A stretch of DNA of 64,000 nucleotides from Candidatus Arsenophonus triatominarum (GTDB taxonomy: Bacteria; Pseudomonadota; Gammaproteobacteria; Enterobacterales; Enterobacteriaceae). The position numbers and the translations under genes were made by a program. This document shows positions 31,786 through 43,859 of this stretch, one piece after another. The stretch's first letter is position 1; every line of letters starts with the position of its first letter. The notes below the pieces were generated by a model, which made no database searches, was not told where the DNA came from, and saw nothing but the letters and a program-made list of their open reading frames with translations. The stretch is taken from the NCBI RefSeq assembly GCF_001640365.1, contig NZ_LWMI01000014.1, positions 62,001 through 126,000 on the forward strand, in the 5' to 3' direction.

Positions 31786-32652
31786 TCAAGGACGAATTGA
31801 AATTTTATCGAAAGAAGAGCGTTTTTTTATTTTACTAATAATATATCTGTAGAATAATGCAGCAATAAAATAAATTGCTTGAGTTATTACAATACAAGGC
31901 CCCGTTGCTGCATCAATATGAAAACTTAAAGTAGTGCCTATTAAAGAGGATGTGGTTGAGGCGATAACCGCAATAATTAACATTCGATTGAAATTTTGAC
32001 AGAGTGTAAAAGCTATAATTCCAGGGGAAATAAGCATAGCAATGACCAGAATTATTCCTACCGCTTGTAAAGATGCCACAATGGTAAGTACTAATAAAGA
32101 GAGTAATCCATAATGTAAAAATTTAACGGGTAAACCAATAACCTTTGCCTGATTAGGATCAAAACAATAAAGCATAAAATCTTTGCGCTTTAACAGGATA
32201 ATCGCGATAGTAAAAGCTGAGATCCAAAACGTTTGTTTAAATTCGGCTTTAGTAATGCCAAGGATATTACCAAAAAGAATATGGGTAAGATGTTGATCTG
32301 TATCGATACGGGCAAATAGTACTAATCCAAAGGCAAACATACCGGAAAAAATAATACCCATGACAGTATCTTCTTTTATGCGGCTATTTTCTTTTAGATA
32401 ACCGGTCGCGAATGCACAAAAAATTCCTGATATAAAAGCACCGATTGATAAAGGAATACCAATAACAAAGGCGATAACGATGCCGGGTAATACAGCATGA
32501 GAAATAGCATCACCCATTAAAGACCAACCTTTAAGTATAAAAAAGCAGGAAAGAATAGCGCACACTGTTCCGGTTACAAGGGCGGTAATGATAGCTTTTT
32601 GCATAAAAGGAAAAGTAAAAGGTGTTATTAATAATTCCATCAAATCATTCAT
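31786..32652 (-). CDS. sitD: Mn/Fe ABC transporter permease SitD
   Basis: A 288-residue ABC-3 family permease with eight or nine membrane segments. The family signature LKGWSLMGDAISHAVLPGIVIAF is at residues about 42-64. It forms the membrane channel with SitC for import of manganese or ferrous iron delivered by SitA. Its start overlaps the last bases of sitC by 8 nt, showing translational coupling. Last gene of sitABCD. No damage is seen. Confidence 0.93.
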   Translation of the reverse strand: MNDLMELLITPFTFPFMQKAIITALVTGTVCAILSCFFILKGWSLMGDAISHAVLPGIVIAFVIGIPLSIGAFISGIFCAFATGYLKENSRIKEDTVMGIIFSGMFAFGLVLFARIDTDQHLTHILFGNILGITKAEFKQTFWISAFTIAIILLKRKDFMLYCFDPNQAKVIGLPVKFLHYGLLSLLVLTIVASLQAVGIILVIAMLISPGIIAFTLCQNFNRMLIIAVIASTTSSLIGTTLSFHIDAATGPCIVITQAIYFIAALFYRYIISKIKKRSSFDKISIRP

Positions 32653-33535
32653 TGTTGCTTACCTCTTGTTTTAACTGTTTGAGGTGTACAATTTCTTGTC
32701 GTGCTTTGCGGCGGGAAGTAAATAAACCATATTTAGGGGCAAAAAAGAAGGCATAAAGAAAAATCAGTGTTTGCAAAGTAACGATAATTCCGCCTGTCGC
32801 TCCATTAATAAAATAACTGATATAAGCGCCAAAAGCACTGGAAGTAAATCCGATTAGTATGGCAATAATAAGTAACCGTTTGAATTGATCCGTGAGTAAA
32901 TAAGCTGTAGCGCCTGGTGTAATAACCATTGCTATAACAAGTATGGCTCCCACAGTTTGTAAGGCAGCAACCGTACATGCGCTTAATAGGGTAAAAAAAA
33001 TGATTTTTAATTTTAGTGGATTTAGTCCAATAGAACGGGCATGATTTTCATCAAAGAATACGGCAAGTAAATCTTTCCAGATAAACATAAGTATAATAAA
33101 AGAAATGGTAATAATAATTTCAACTTGCAGTACATCTTCATCTGCAATACCTAAAATATTGCCAAAGATAATGGTTTGTACATTAACGGAAGTGGGATTT
33201 AATGAAAGAATTAGCAATCCTATGGCAAAGAAGGTGGAGAAAATAAAACCGATTACTGCATCTACTTTTAGTTTTGAAATATGGCGCACCAATGTCATGG
33301 AAAGTGCTGCAAGAATACCGGTAAAAAAAGCCCCTATAGAATAGGGAAGGCCAAGTGCATAGGCACCTGCGACACCGGGAACAACTGAATGGGAAAGTGC
33401 ATCGCCCATTAACGACCACCCCTTTAACATTAGATAAGCTGAGAGAAAAGCGCAGACTGCTCCAACGATAGCACTAACCCAGATTGCTTTAACCATGTAG
33501 TTATATTCAAAGGGTTGAAGTAATAGATCCAACAT
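32645..33535 (-). CDS. sitC: Mn/Fe ABC transporter permease SitC
   Basis: A 296-residue ABC-3 permease paralogous to SitD, with the same signature LKGWSLMGDALSHSVVPGVAGAYALG and a hydrophobic profile of eight or nine segments. Three bases separate it from the upstream sitB stop and it overlaps sitD. The two permeases form a heterodimeric channel in Sit/Yfe transporters. Intact. Confidence 0.93.
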   Translation of the reverse strand: MLDLLLQPFEYNYMVKAIWVSAIVGAVCAFLSAYLMLKGWSLMGDALSHSVVPGVAGAYALGLPYSIGAFFTGILAALSMTLVRHISKLKVDAVIGFIFSTFFAIGLLILSLNPTSVNVQTIIFGNILGIADEDVLQVEIIITISFIILMFIWKDLLAVFFDENHARSIGLNPLKLKIIFFTLLSACTVAALQTVGAILVIAMVITPGATAYLLTDQFKRLLIIAILIGFTSSAFGAYISYFINGATGGIIVTLQTLIFLYAFFFAPKYGLFTSRRKARQEIVHLKQLKQEVSNNE

Positions 33536-33538
33536 GAT

Positions 33539-34423
33539 TTATTCCTCTGGTTGCTTTTTAATGACAGATGCTTGTTCATGGTTGCCATAAAAAACAACTG
33601 CTCTTTCATCATCAGTAATAACAGTTAATGAACGAGGATCATCATCATCGTGAAGTTCTGCACCAGAGAGATTAATATGGCGTAGTACACCGCCGAAGGC
33701 GAGTTGAAGATTTTTTTTTGTAAAGGTTGTTTCGATCGGCCCACTAGCCAATATAGTTCGGTTTACTAAAATAACTTGATCGCAAAATTCAGGCACGCTT
33801 CCCAAGTTATGTGTAGAAACCAAAATTAAATAGCCATTGCTACGTAAAGAGCGTAAAAGCTCAATAATCGCATTTTCTGTTTTTACATCGACACCGGTAA
33901 AAGGTTCATCGAGCAGTAATACTTTTCCTTCTTGCGCAAGTGCTCGTGCAAGAAAAACTCTTTTCTTTTGGCCGCCAGAAAGCTCACCTATTTGTCGTTG
34001 TTCTAAACCCGTAAGATCAACCCGCGCTAATGCTTCAGCAACAATTTGTTTATCTTGCTGGCTTGGAATACGTAAAATACCCATTTTACCGTAGCGGCCC
34101 ATCATAACTACATCGGAAACTAGAACCGGAAAGTTCCAGTCAACTTCTTCTGTTTGTGGTACGTAAGCAATAATATTTTGTTTAAGCGCTGTTTTGATAG
34201 CAGCATTGTTTAATGTTACACGTCCTTTTGTTGGTGTTACTAAACCCATTATTGTCTTAAACAGCGTCGATTTGCCACTACCATTAACGCCTACTAGCGC
34301 ACAAATTGAACCACCAGTAATATTAAAACTGGCATCGTAAATAGCAGTATGCCCGTTATTGTATGTAACAGTAGCATTATCAACAATTAAGTTTGGTTTT
34401 TCGTAAAAAATATTGTTACTCAT
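33539..34423 (-). CDS. sitB: Mn/Fe ABC transporter ATPase SitB
   Basis: A 294-residue ABC ATPase. Walker [15 protein letters not shown] (residues about 44-57), the Q-loop in [13 protein letters not shown], the signature [19 protein letters not shown], Walker [13 protein letters not shown] and the switch histidine in LVSTHNLGS are all present. It powers metal import through SitCD. It ends three bases before the sitC start. Confidence 0.95.
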   Translation of the reverse strand: MSNNIFYEKPNLIVDNATVTYNNGHTAIYDASFNITGGSICALVGVNGSGKSTLFKTIMGLVTPTKGRVTLNNAAIKTALKQNIIAYVPQTEEVDWNFPVLVSDVVMMGRYGKMGILRIPSQQDKQIVAEALARVDLTGLEQRQIGELSGGQKKRVFLARALAQEGKVLLLDEPFTGVDVKTENAIIELLRSLRSNGYLILVSTHNLGSVPEFCDQVILVNRTILASGPIETTFTKKNLQLAFGGVLRHINLSGAELHDDDDPRSLTVITDDERAVVFYGNHEQASVIKKQPEE

Positions 34424-34425
34424 TA

Positions 34426-35337
34426 TTATTGACCAAAACCTTTTGCAATAGTATTAACGGTAGTTTTTAATAATTCGATATATGTTGGAACTGGGCCATC
34501 GGGGGTAGACAGAGAGTCAACATAGAGTACACCACCATATTGAGCCCCGGTTTCTCGGCTGACTTGTTTCGCTGGTTTATCAGAAACGGTACTTTCGCTA
34601 AACACAACTGGAATATTATGTTTTTTCACAGTATCAATAACTTTACGAACTTGTTGCGGTGAACCTTGTTCTTCTGCATTAATTGGCCACAAATAAGCTT
34701 CTTTAAAACCATAATCGCTAGCCAGATAACTAAAAGCACCTTCACTGGTTACTAGCCAACGTTTTTGCTGCGGGATTTGTGCCAGTCTTTTTCGTAGTGG
34801 TGCATCAATTTTGCTAATTTTGCTAGCATATATTTTCGCATTTTGGTTATAAATATCTGCATTTTTAGGGTCATATTTTACTAGTGCTGCCCGAATATTT
34901 TCAATATAGATCAATGCATTTTGGGCAGACATCCAGGCATGAGGATTAGGATTGCCTTGATATTCACCTTCTCGAATAGGCATCGGTTTTATTCCTTTAG
35001 TAACCGTAACGGCAGGAATATGTTTGAAGTTTTCAAAAAAACGATTAAACCAGGTTTCAAGTCCTAATCCATTCCATAAAATTAAATCAGCATTATACGC
35101 TTTTAATATGTCTTTGGGAGTTGGTTGATATTCATGGATTTCAGCCCCCGGTTTGGTAATTGATTGGACATTGGCTGCATTACCTGCCACATTTTGCGCA
35201 ATATCCTGAATAATAGTAAAAGTTGTTACAACGGTAAATTTTTTTGCGTAAGCGATTGGATTAAAAAGAAGAACAACGGCGATTATTATTAAACCAGTAA
35301 AAGTGTGCTTAGATGAAAGGTTGGATCTTTTATACAT
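34426..35337 (-). CDS. sitA: Mn/Fe periplasmic binding protein SitA
   Basis: A 303-residue metal-binding lipocalin-unrelated cluster A-I (TroA-like) substrate-binding protein. It has a signal peptide (hydrophobic [20 protein letters not shown]) and metal ligands expected at the His of [13 protein letters not shown], the His of [11 protein letters not shown], a Glu in [13 protein letters not shown] and an Asp in YVDSL. The frame stays open to 35394, but that part overlaps the Fur box. I choose ATG 35337 ([13 protein letters not shown]), which places the signal peptide properly and has GGGAAA upstream. First gene of the operon. Confidence 0.92.
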   Translation of the reverse strand: MYKRSNLSSKHTFTGLIIIAVVLLFNPIAYAKKFTVVTTFTIIQDIAQNVAGNAANVQSITKPGAEIHEYQPTPKDILKAYNADLILWNGLGLETWFNRFFENFKHIPAVTVTKGIKPMPIREGEYQGNPNPHAWMSAQNALIYIENIRAALVKYDPKNADIYNQNAKIYASKISKIDAPLRKRLAQIPQQKRWLVTSEGAFSYLASDYGFKEAYLWPINAEEQGSPQQVRKVIDTVKKHNIPVVFSESTVSDKPAKQVSRETGAQYGGVLYVDSLSTPDGPVPTYIELLKTTVNTIAKGFGQ

Positions 35338-35378
35338 AAGTGGTTTCCCAGTAAAAAAAGTAGTAAATTGCACTTTAA

Positions 35379-35393
35379 TGAGAATGATTATCA
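35379..35393. promoter_or_regulatory. Fur box upstream of sitA
   Basis: TGAGAATGATTATCA matches the 7-1-7 Fur core TGATAAT-N-ATTATCA at 13 of 14 defined positions. It lies about 42 bases upstream of the chosen sitA start. sit/yfe operons are known to be Fur-repressed, often with MntR as well. No separate MntR site was recognised. Confidence 0.75.
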
Positions 35394-35553
35394 ACTATAT
35401 ATGAAAGATGTCAATACGATCAATTATTGTAATTGTAATGTAAGTAGCAGATATGAGAACCTCTTCACAACTTAACGCTAAAGAGGGTAATTTTTTATTT
35501 TTATTTTATTAGGCTATGCTAAATAGATCATACCGCTAGAGGATTGGTGTAAG

Positions 35554-36213
35554 GTGAAATTTAAAAGTTGTGGAGTCGTCTTCATTATTTTATTAATCGG
35601 CTGTTCAAGCAAACAATCTAATAACCCCAAAACAGTCTATCAGAACGATTATCTACGCTATTTCATGGAAGAGCAAAGCGAAAGTGTACGGTCAAAAACC
35701 CCTTACGATGGGGTAATTAGACAAGCGGCGCAACGCTATGCGATTGATGAAAATTTAATTAGAGCAATTATTAAAGTGGAATCTAATTTTCGGGTTAATG
35801 CTGTGAGTAAATCCAATTCAATAGGTCTAATGCAAGTTAAGGCTTCTACTGCTGGTCGTGATGCGTATCGGTTACAAGGCAAAGCGGGGCAACCTACCAC
35901 GAGTCAACTTAAAGATCCGGCGATCAATATTGATGTGGGAACCGCCTATATTCGTTTTATTCAAGAAAATTATTTAGTTGGTATTCGTGATCCAAAAGTA
36001 CTTTATTATGCAACTGTGGTTGCTTATGTTAATGGTGCAGGGGCATTATTACGAATTTTTGATAAAAATCGTCACGTTGCAATCGATAAAATTAATAAAC
36101 TAACAGCAGAAGAGTTTTATCAACATATTCAAACAAAACACCCCAATGCGCAGGCACCACGCTATCTTTGGAAAATTAAAAACGCTTACAACTCAATAGC
36201 TATGATAGATTAG
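35554..36213 (+). CDS. emtA: EmtA/MltE membrane-bound endolytic murein transglycosylase
   Basis: A 219-residue lipoprotein lytic transglycosylase of the SLT family that cleaves peptidoglycan glycan strands from the inner leaflet of the outer membrane. It starts with GTG; the lipobox LLIGC puts the lipidated cysteine at residue 17. The catalytic glutamate is E76 in IRAIIKVESNF, followed by NSIGLMQVKASTAGRD and VVAYVNGAGALLRIF, as in EmtA. It is slightly longer than the 203-residue E. coli protein because of an extended linker after the lipobox. It stands alone between sitA (divergent) and thrS. Confidence 0.92.
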   Translation: MKFKSCGVVFIILLIGCSSKQSNNPKTVYQNDYLRYFMEEQSESVRSKTPYDGVIRQAAQRYAIDENLIRAIIKVESNFRVNAVSKSNSIGLMQVKASTAGRDAYRLQGKAGQPTTSQLKDPAINIDVGTAYIRFIQENYLVGIRDPKVLYYATVVAYVNGAGALLRIFDKNRHVAIDKINKLTAEEFYQHIQTKHPNAQAPRYLWKIKNAYNSIAMID

Positions 36214-36645
36214 TTATTGATTTATAATAAGAAAATTGATAATGATTTTTATTGTGATATATTTTTTACTAAAAATCATAGCGACCCAAACTGAATAAAA
36301 TTTTAGCGATAAACTAAACTAGTTTTTTATTGCTATTTCATTGTATAATAAAAAATGAATTTAAATTAAGTTAATTAATCAAAATTTAACTAGAGCTGAC
36401 AATTATTTTGTCACTAGTTTTTCAGCGTTTTATTCTTAACTTATCCCAGATTTAATCTATTAATTAGACCTGCATGATGGTAATATGCGTCGCTAAGGTA
36501 TTCCTTTTGCTCTATTTTAGGTATTTCATCACGTACATCATTTACAAGGTGAAGTAAGAAATTGCTTTAACTCACTTTTAATAAAAATATATTTCTATAC
36601 ATGTGATCTTGCGTATGGGTCACCGCTGTAAATTAAGGATTTTAA
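36214..36645. other. Intergenic/leader region upstream of thrS
   Basis: 430 bases between emtA and thrS with no reading frame. A 12-of-14 Fur-like sequence (TGATAATGATTTTTA, 36237-36251) is not near a start codon and is probably chance. In E. coli the thrS leader folds into an anticodon-mimicking operator. I could not establish such a fold by eye. Confidence 0.45.
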
Positions 36646-38568
36646 ATGCCAGTTATTACTCTTCCTGACGGAAGTCAACGTCAATATGAGCATGCTGTTT
36701 CAGTAATGGATATTGCAAAGGATATTGGCTCAGGTCTTGCAAAAACCTGTATAGCCGGTCGTGTTAATGGTGAACTTGTTGATGCGAGTGATATAATTAA
36801 TAATGATGCTCAATTAGCCATTATTACTAGTAAAGATCTCGATGGTTTAGGGATTATTCGTCACTCATGCACACATTTACTTGGCCATGCAATTAAACAA
36901 TTATGGCCAACGACTAAAATGGCAATTGGTCCTATCATTGAAAATGGTTTTTATTATGATGTTGATCTGGAACACGCTTTAACCCAGGAAGATTTAGAAA
37001 AACTTGAGCAGCGCATGCACGAACTCGCTGAAACGAACTATGATGTTATCAAAAAGCGGGTTAGTTGGCAGGAAGCTAGGGATACGTTTGTTGCTCGAGG
37101 TGAGGATTATAAAGTTAAAATTTTGGATGAAAATATTAATAAAAATGATCATCTTGGACTTTATTATCATGAAGAATATATTGATATGTGTCGTGGGCCG
37201 CATGTCCCTAATATGCGTTTTTGTCATTACTTCAAATTACAAAAAGTGGCTGGCGCATATTGGCGCGGTAATAGCGATAATAAAATGCTACAAAGGATCT
37301 ATGGAACAGCATGGGCTGATAAAAAACAATTAGCTGCTTATTTATTACGTTTAGAAGAAGCGGCTAAGCGAGATCATCGTAAGATAGGTAGACAACTTGA
37401 TCTTTATCATATGCAGGAAGAAGCACCAGGTATGGCATTTTGGCATAATGATGGTTGGGTAATATTTCGTGAATTGGAAACTTTTATCCGTACTAAATTG
37501 ACTGAATATCAATACCAAGAAGTAAAAGGTCCATTAATGATGGATCGCATTCTTTGGGAAAAAACAGGTCACTGGGAAAACTATAAAGAAAACATGTTTA
37601 CCACATCATCGGAAAACCGAGAATATTGTATAAAACCGATGAATTGCCCAGGACATGTACAAATATTTAATCAAGGCTTGAAATCTTATCGTGATTTACC
37701 ATTACGTATGGCAGAGTTTGGTAGCTGTCACCGTAATGAGCCATCTGGCGCTTTACATGGTTTGATGCGTGTGCGTGGTTTTACTCAAGATGATGCGCAT
37801 ATTTTTTGTACTGAAGATCAGATTTTAACTGAAGTGAAAAGTTGCATTAAAATGATTTATGATGTGTATGCAACCTTTGGCTTTGAAAAAATTGCCGTTA
37901 AATTGTCAAGCCGGCCAGAAAAACGAATAGGCACTGACGCTCAATGGGATTGCGCAGAAGCCGATCTTGCCAAAGCACTAGGGGATATCGTATTTGATTA
38001 TCAACCCGGTGAAGGTGCATTTTATGGGCCTAAAATTGAATTTACCCTGTATGATTGTTTGGATCGGGCTTGGCAATGTGGTACTGTACAGCTCGATTTC
38101 TCATTACCGGGTCGTTTAGGTGCTTCCTATGTGGATGAAAATAATGAACGTCAGGTACCAGTAATGATCCATCGTGCTGTTTTAGGATCACTTGAACGTT
38201 TTATTGGGATTTTAACTGAGCATTATGCCGGTTTCTTCCCAACCTGGTTAGCGCCATTACAAATTGTTATAATAAATATCACGGATGCACAGGCTGATTT
38301 TGTACAAAAAATAGTAGAAAAATTGAGTAATTTTGGTATTCGTGCAAAAGCGGACTTGAGAAACGAGAAAATAGGCTTTAAAATCCGTGAGCATACTTTG
38401 CGTCGTGTTCCTTATATGTTAGTTTTTGGTGATAAAGAAGTTGAATCGGATCAGGTCTCTGTTCGAACCCGTAATGGTAAAGATTTAGGAACATTTGACG
38501 TCACAGAATTTGCAGAAAGAGTGCTTGATGAAATTCGCACTCGTCGTATTTATCAACTGGAGGAATAA
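36646..38568 (+). CDS. thrS: Threonyl-tRNA synthetase
   Basis: A 640-residue class II synthetase charging tRNA-Thr. Domain order: TGS domain (1-61), editing domain with [13 protein letters not shown] (about 73-85) and its downstream CRGPH motif, then the class II catalytic core ([38 protein letters not shown]). The C-terminal anticodon-binding domain includes [22 protein letters not shown]. Length matches E. coli (642). Its stop lies 3 bases before the infC start, so the two are co-translated. Confidence 0.98.
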   Translation: MPVITLPDGSQRQYEHAVSVMDIAKDIGSGLAKTCIAGRVNGELVDASDIINNDAQLAIITSKDLDGLGIIRHSCTHLLGHAIKQLWPTTKMAIGPIIENGFYYDVDLEHALTQEDLEKLEQRMHELAETNYDVIKKRVSWQEARDTFVARGEDYKVKILDENINKNDHLGLYYHEEYIDMCRGPHVPNMRFCHYFKLQKVAGAYWRGNSDNKMLQRIYGTAWADKKQLAAYLLRLEEAAKRDHRKIGRQLDLYHMQEEAPGMAFWHNDGWVIFRELETFIRTKLTEYQYQEVKGPLMMDRILWEKTGHWENYKENMFTTSSENREYCIKPMNCPGHVQIFNQGLKSYRDLPLRMAEFGSCHRNEPSGALHGLMRVRGFTQDDAHIFCTEDQILTEVKSCIKMIYDVYATFGFEKIAVKLSSRPEKRIGTDAQWDCAEADLAKALGDIVFDYQPGEGAFYGPKIEFTLYDCLDRAWQCGTVQLDFSLPGRLGASYVDENNERQVPVMIHRAVLGSLERFIGILTEHYAGFFPTWLAPLQIVIINITDAQADFVQKIVEKLSNFGIRAKADLRNEKIGFKIREHTLRRVPYMLVFGDKEVESDQVSVRTRNGKDLGTFDVTEFAERVLDEIRTRRIYQLEE

Positions 38569-38571
38569 GGT

Positions 38572-39111
38572 ATTAAAGGCGGAAAAAGAATTCAAACAGC
38601 GCGTCCGAATCGTATTAATACGGAGATTCGTGCTTCTGAAGTTCGTTTAACTGGTTTAGATGGCGAGCAAATTGGTATTATCAGTCTAAAAGAAGCTCTT
38701 AAAAAAGCCGAGGAAGCTGGTGTTGATTTAGTCGAAATCAGTCCAAATGCCGAGCCGCCGGTTTGCCGTATGATGGATTATGGCAAGTTCCTCTATGAGA
38801 AGAGTAAATCGCTCAAAGAGCAAAAAAAGAAACAAAGAGTTATTCAGGTAAAGGAAATTAAATTCCGACCTGGTACAGATGAAGGTGATTATCAGGTCAA
38901 ACTACGCAACCTGATTCGCTTTCTGGATGATGGTGATAAAGCCAAAATCACGTTACGGTTTCGTGGTCGTGAAATGGCGCACCAACAAATCGGTATTGAT
39001 ATGCTTAATCGTATCAAAAACGATTTGGATGATATGTCAGTCGTCGAATCTTTTCCAAGCAAGATCGAAGGCCGTCAGATGATCATGGTGCTTGCACCGA
39101 AAAAGAAATAG
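38572..39111 (+). CDS. infC: Translation initiation factor IF-3
   Basis: A 179-residue IF-3, starting at the non-standard AUU (38572-38574): (M)[20 protein letters not shown], then [40 protein letters not shown] and the C-terminal [16 protein letters not shown] strong ribosome-binding site (GGAGGAATAAGG) precedes it. The rare AUU start is the basis of IF-3 autoregulation in E. coli, because IF-3 discriminates against it, and its conservation implies the control persists. An internal ATG at 38770 is not the start, since the conserved N-terminal domain lies upstream of it. Confidence 0.97.
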   Translation: MKGGKRIQTARPNRINTEIRASEVRLTGLDGEQIGIISLKEALKKAEEAGVDLVEISPNAEPPVCRMMDYGKFLYEKSKSLKEQKKKQRVIQVKEIKFRPGTDEGDYQVKLRNLIRFLDDGDKAKITLRFRGREMAHQQIGIDMLNRIKNDLDDMSVVESFPSKIEGRQMIMVLAPKKK

Positions 39112-39198
39112 TTAGGCAGCCAAGTAATAGCGCTCTATCTAGATGGAAAACTATTCGCCTGGCTAGTTATAATTAACAATGCGAAGTGGATATTTAAA

Positions 39199-39396
39199 AT
39201 GCCAAAGATTAAAACAGTACGTGGTGCGTCAAAGCGTTTTAAAAAAACTGCCAGTGGCGGTTTTAAACGTAAGCACGCTAACCTTCGTCATATTCTGACT
39301 AAAAAGTCAACTAAGCGTAAGCGTCATTTACGACCAAAAACCATGGTTTCTAAAGGTGACCTGGGTTTGGTAGTGGCTTGTTTGCCATACGCATAA
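39199..39396 (+). CDS. rpmI: Ribosomal protein bL35
   Basis: A 65-residue basic 50S protein: [40 protein letters not shown], with the normal C-terminus ACLPYA. It lies between infC and rplT as in nearly all proteobacteria, within an operon autoregulated by bL20 in E. coli. Confidence 0.98.
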   Translation: MPKIKTVRGASKRFKKTASGGFKRKHANLRHILTKKSTKRKRHLRPKTMVSKGDLGLVVACLPYA

Positions 39397-39444
39397 GTTT
39401 GAATTTTTTAGTTTAAGATTATCGAATTTAATTCGAAGTGATAG

Positions 39445-39810
<366 letters not shown>

Positions 39811-39823
39811 ATCAGTTAAATTA

Positions 39824-39848
39824 AGGGGGACTTAGCTCCCTCTTTTTT
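39824..39848 (+). terminator. Terminator after rplT
   Basis: AGGGGGACTTAGCTCCCT forms a short GC-rich hairpin followed by CTTTTTTATT. It separates the infC-rplT operon from the phe leader. Confidence 0.7.
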
Positions 39849-39905
39849 ATTATCGATGACCCGTTGTATTATAAGTAAGAGTTATTTTATAAATAGCCGC
39901 TTAAA

Positions 39906-40024
39906 GATGAAAATTGTTTTTTTTTCGTTTCTTTTTTTATTTCAGCACCTAAAATTTGGGGCTTTCGCGCATTTAAGAAAAGAAACGAAAAACCGCGATA
40001 AGCCTCCAAATGGAGGCTTTTTTG
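39906..40024 (+). promoter_or_regulatory. pheM: pheST leader peptide (pheM) and attenuator
   Basis: The leader ends with TTTCGTTTC...AGCACCTAA, encoding FRFFFYFST-stop exactly as in the 14-residue enteric PheM. The natural ATG (39907) is out of frame with it because of a T9 run. With eight Ts it would read MKIVFFRFFFYFST. In the T9 frame translation from the ATG runs past the attenuator to 40038. A TTG codon (39914) is in frame with the conserved end. Downstream AGAAAAGAAACGAAAA can pair with the leader coding strand. A terminator (AGCCTCCAAATGGAGGCT then a T-run, 40001-40024) completes the attenuator, which senses Phe-tRNA. Confidence 0.8.
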
Positions 40025-40079
40025 TTAGTAATTGCTAAAAAATTTTATTTTCAACAATGATTAGGCCAAAGGGTCGTAA

Positions 40080-41075
<996 letters not shown>

Positions 41076-41089
41076 GGCAGGATTATCAC

Positions 41090-43477
41090 ATGAAATTGAG
41101 TGAATTTTGGTTACGTGAATGGATAAATCCAGCAATAAGCAGTGAAGCCTTATCAGAGCAGATGACCATGGCGGGTTTGGAGATTGGTGATGTTAAACCT
41201 GTCGCCGGTCAATTTCAGGGTGTGGTAGTCGGTGAGGTTGTTGAATGTGTTCAACATCCTAATGCAGATAAGTTACGGTTAACAAAGGTCAATATTGGCA
41301 CTGAACAGTTACTCAATATTGTCTGTGGAGCACCAAATTGTCGTCAAGGGTTAAAAGTCGCTGTGGCAACAATTGGCGCGGTTTTACCCGATAATTTTAA
41401 AATAAAAGCAACAAAACTCCGCGGTGAGCTTTCTGAATGTATGCTTTGTTCTTATTCTGAACTTGGCATTTCGGATGACCATACTGGCATTATTGAGCTA
41501 CCACAGGACGCACCTATTGGTACCGATATTCGTAACTACTTGCAACTAGATGACCATATTTTTGATGTAAGTTTGACACCGAATCGTGCTGATTGTTTAA
41601 GTATTTTAGGTATCGCTCGCGATATTGCAGCTATCAATAACCTAGAGTTAAATACGATAGAAATTGAACCAGTTAAAGCCACTGATGCTAGTGTTTTTCC
41701 TATTCAGGTGGAAGCACCTATGGCATGTCCACGCCTTTTAGGACGAGTAATAAAAGGCATCGATGTTACAGCGCAAACCCCTAGCTGGATGAGAGAAAAA
41801 TTACGTCTAGGGGGGATCCGCAGTATTGATCCGGTGGTTGATATTACTAATTTTGTGTTATTAGAATTAGGTCAACCCTTGCATGCTTATGATCTTGATC
41901 GCTTAAATGGCGCGATCATTGTTCGGATGGCAAAACAGGATGAAACATTAGTTTTGCTCGATGACAGCAAGGTAACTTTGAAGCCAGATACTTTAGTCAT
42001 TGCCGATGAGAAGAATGCCTTAGGGATTGCCGGTATTTTTGGTGGTAAGCACTCTAGCGTTAATGAAAAAACCACTAATATCCTGTTAGAGAGTGCTTTT
42101 TTCGATCCACTGGCGATTGCTGGCCGGGCACGTAATTATGGTCTTCATACTGAGGCTTCACACCGTTTTGAGCGGGGCGTTGATCCACAGCTGCAATATA
42201 AAGCTATGGAACGTGCGACTAGATTAATCGTTGAAATTTGTGGTGGCGAGGTTGGAAATATTATTGATGTTAGCCATCAAACAAACTTACCGAAAGTGGC
42301 AACAATAACCCTGACTCGGCAAAAACTGGATCGCTTGATTGGTCATTGTATTCCAGATATTAACGTTACCCAGATCCTTCAGCGTTTAGGATGTCAAGTG
42401 AATGGTGAGCAAGATAATTGGCAGGTGGTTGCTCCTTCTTGGCGTTTTGATATGCAAATTGAAGAAGATCTGATTGAAGAAGTAGCCCGTGTTTATGGTT
42501 ATAATAATATACCTGATGTACCGTTACATGCAGATTTAGTTATGACCCCCCGTTGTGAGTCAGTGCTGCCATTAAAACGAGTGAAAACGTTATTAATTGA
42601 TCGTGATTACAATGAAGCGATTACCTACAGTTTTGTTGATCCTAAAATTCAGCAACTGCTGCATCCAGATTCTGATGCAATGATTTTACCGGATCCTATT
42701 TCAGCAGATATGTCGGTAATGCGGCTTTCTTTATTGCCCGGCTTACTAACGACAGTAATTTACAATCAAAATCGTCAACAAAATCGCATTCGACTGTTTG
42801 AAACTGGATTACGATTTGTGCCGGATTTAACAGCAGAGCATGGTATTCGGCAAGAATTGATGTTAGCGGGTGTGATTACTGGCAATCGCTATGAAGAGCA
42901 CTGGTCACAAGAAAAACGCGCTGTTGATTTTTTTGATATCAAAGGTGACATCGAAGCAATACTGGCATTAACCGGAAAATTAGACAATATTATTTATAAG
43001 GCCCATTCTGATCCTGCACTTCATCCCGGACAAAGCGCTGGGATTTATCTGAATAATGTTTATATTGGATATATAGGCGTTATTCACCCTGAACTGGAAA
43101 ATAAGCTAGATTTGAATGGTCGGACATTTGTTTTTGAATTGCTGTGGGATACTGTTGCAGAGCGTGTTATTCCTAAAGCAAATATGATTTCACGTTTCCC
43201 TGCCAACCGACGGGATATTGCTGTTGTAGTACCAGAAGAGGTAGCAACAGCGGACGTATTAGCTGAATGCAAGAAAATTGGCATAAATCATATAGTTGGC
43301 ATAAACTTGTTTGACGTGTACTGTGGTAAAGGTGTAGCGGAAGGTTATAAGAGCCTTGCTATTAGCTTAATCTTGCAGGATACAAATCGTACTCTGGAAG
43401 AAGAAGAGATTGCCGCAACTGTTGATAAATGTGTTGCTGCGTTAAAACGGCGATTCCAAGCATCCTTGAGGGACTAA
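41090..43477 (+). CDS. pheT: Phenylalanyl-tRNA synthetase beta subunit
   Basis: A 795-residue beta subunit. It has an N-terminal tRNA-binding EMAP-like domain (residues about 39-148, [17 protein letters not shown]), a B3/4 editing domain ([22 protein letters not shown]), a B5 domain, a catalytic-like core and a C-terminal anticodon-binding FDX-ACB domain ([16 protein letters not shown]). Full length. The stop is followed after 4 bases by ihfA, as in E. coli. Confidence 0.98.
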   Translation: MKLSEFWLREWINPAISSEALSEQMTMAGLEIGDVKPVAGQFQGVVVGEVVECVQHPNADKLRLTKVNIGTEQLLNIVCGAPNCRQGLKVAVATIGAVLPDNFKIKATKLRGELSECMLCSYSELGISDDHTGIIELPQDAPIGTDIRNYLQLDDHIFDVSLTPNRADCLSILGIARDIAAINNLELNTIEIEPVKATDASVFPIQVEAPMACPRLLGRVIKGIDVTAQTPSWMREKLRLGGIRSIDPVVDITNFVLLELGQPLHAYDLDRLNGAIIVRMAKQDETLVLLDDSKVTLKPDTLVIADEKNALGIAGIFGGKHSSVNEKTTNILLESAFFDPLAIAGRARNYGLHTEASHRFERGVDPQLQYKAMERATRLIVEICGGEVGNIIDVSHQTNLPKVATITLTRQKLDRLIGHCIPDINVTQILQRLGCQVNGEQDNWQVVAPSWRFDMQIEEDLIEEVARVYGYNNIPDVPLHADLVMTPRCESVLPLKRVKTLLIDRDYNEAITYSFVDPKIQQLLHPDSDAMILPDPISADMSVMRLSLLPGLLTTVIYNQNRQQNRIRLFETGLRFVPDLTAEHGIRQELMLAGVITGNRYEEHWSQEKRAVDFFDIKGDIEAILALTGKLDNIIYKAHSDPALHPGQSAGIYLNNVYIGYIGVIHPELENKLDLNGRTFVFELLWDTVAERVIPKANMISRFPANRRDIAVVVPEEVATADVLAECKKIGINHIVGINLFDVYCGKGVAEGYKSLAISLILQDTNRTLEEEEIAATVDKCVAALKRRFQASLRD

Positions 43478-43481
43478 ACCT

Positions 43482-43778
43482 ATGGCGCTTACAAAAGCTG
43501 AAATGTCAGAAAGTCTGTTTGAAAAACTGGGTATAAGCAAACGTGATGCGAAAGACCTGGTTGAACTTTTCTTTGAAGAAGTTCGTCGTTCATTAGAAAA
43601 TGGGGAGCAGGTGAAACTGTCAGGGTTTGGTAATTTTGATCTGCGTGATAAAAGTCAACGACCAGGTCGAAATCCAAAGACTGGAGAAGATATTCCCATC
43701 ACTGCTCGTCGAGTGGTGACTTTTCGACCAGGGCAAAAGTTGAAAGGCCGGGTTGAAAAGATAAAGCCTCATAAATAA
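43482..43778 (+). CDS. ihfA: Integration host factor alpha subunit
   Basis: A 98-residue DNA-bending protein of the HU/IHF family: [62 protein letters not shown]. The proline at the tip of the beta arm (RPGRNPKTG) is the DNA-intercalating residue. It would pair with an IhfB encoded elsewhere. Directly after pheT, with a strong terminator behind. Confidence 0.98.
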   Translation: MALTKAEMSESLFEKLGISKRDAKDLVELFFEEVRRSLENGEQVKLSGFGNFDLRDKSQRPGRNPKTGEDIPITARRVVTFRPGQKLKGRVEKIKPHK

Positions 43779-43794
43779 TGAATTATTATTCTAA

Positions 43795-43818
43795 AAAGCC
43801 GCTAAAGCGGCTTTTTTA
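43795..43818 (+). terminator. Terminator after ihfA
   Basis: AAAAGCCGC-TAAA-GCGGCTTTTTTATT: a GC-rich stem with a 4-base loop and a T6 tail. It ends the pheST-ihfA transcript, and a truncated MITE follows within 4 bases. Confidence 0.9.
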
Positions 43819-43821
43819 TTA

Positions 43822-43859
43822 CACGAGTTTCGCACCAATAAAAAAACGCTCTATTTTTA
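43822..43859 (+). repeat. MITE copy 5, 38-bp end only
   Basis: Starts CACGAGTTTCGCACCAATAA and matches the other copies to CTCTATTTTTA, where an IS982 end (ACCTGAGTTCGGG) begins. The remaining four-fifths of the MITE is not on the other side of the IS nest, so it was deleted. Confidence 0.8.

Noticed and set aside
35338-35394. Upstream TTG start for sitA adding 19 residues
   Set aside because: It would begin inside the Fur box and precede the signal peptide with an unlikely extension. ATG 35337 fits the signal peptide and has a ribosome-binding site.
38770-39111. Short IF-3 from ATG 38770
   Set aside because: The conserved N-terminal IF-3 domain is encoded upstream from AUU 38572 with a strong ribosome-binding site.
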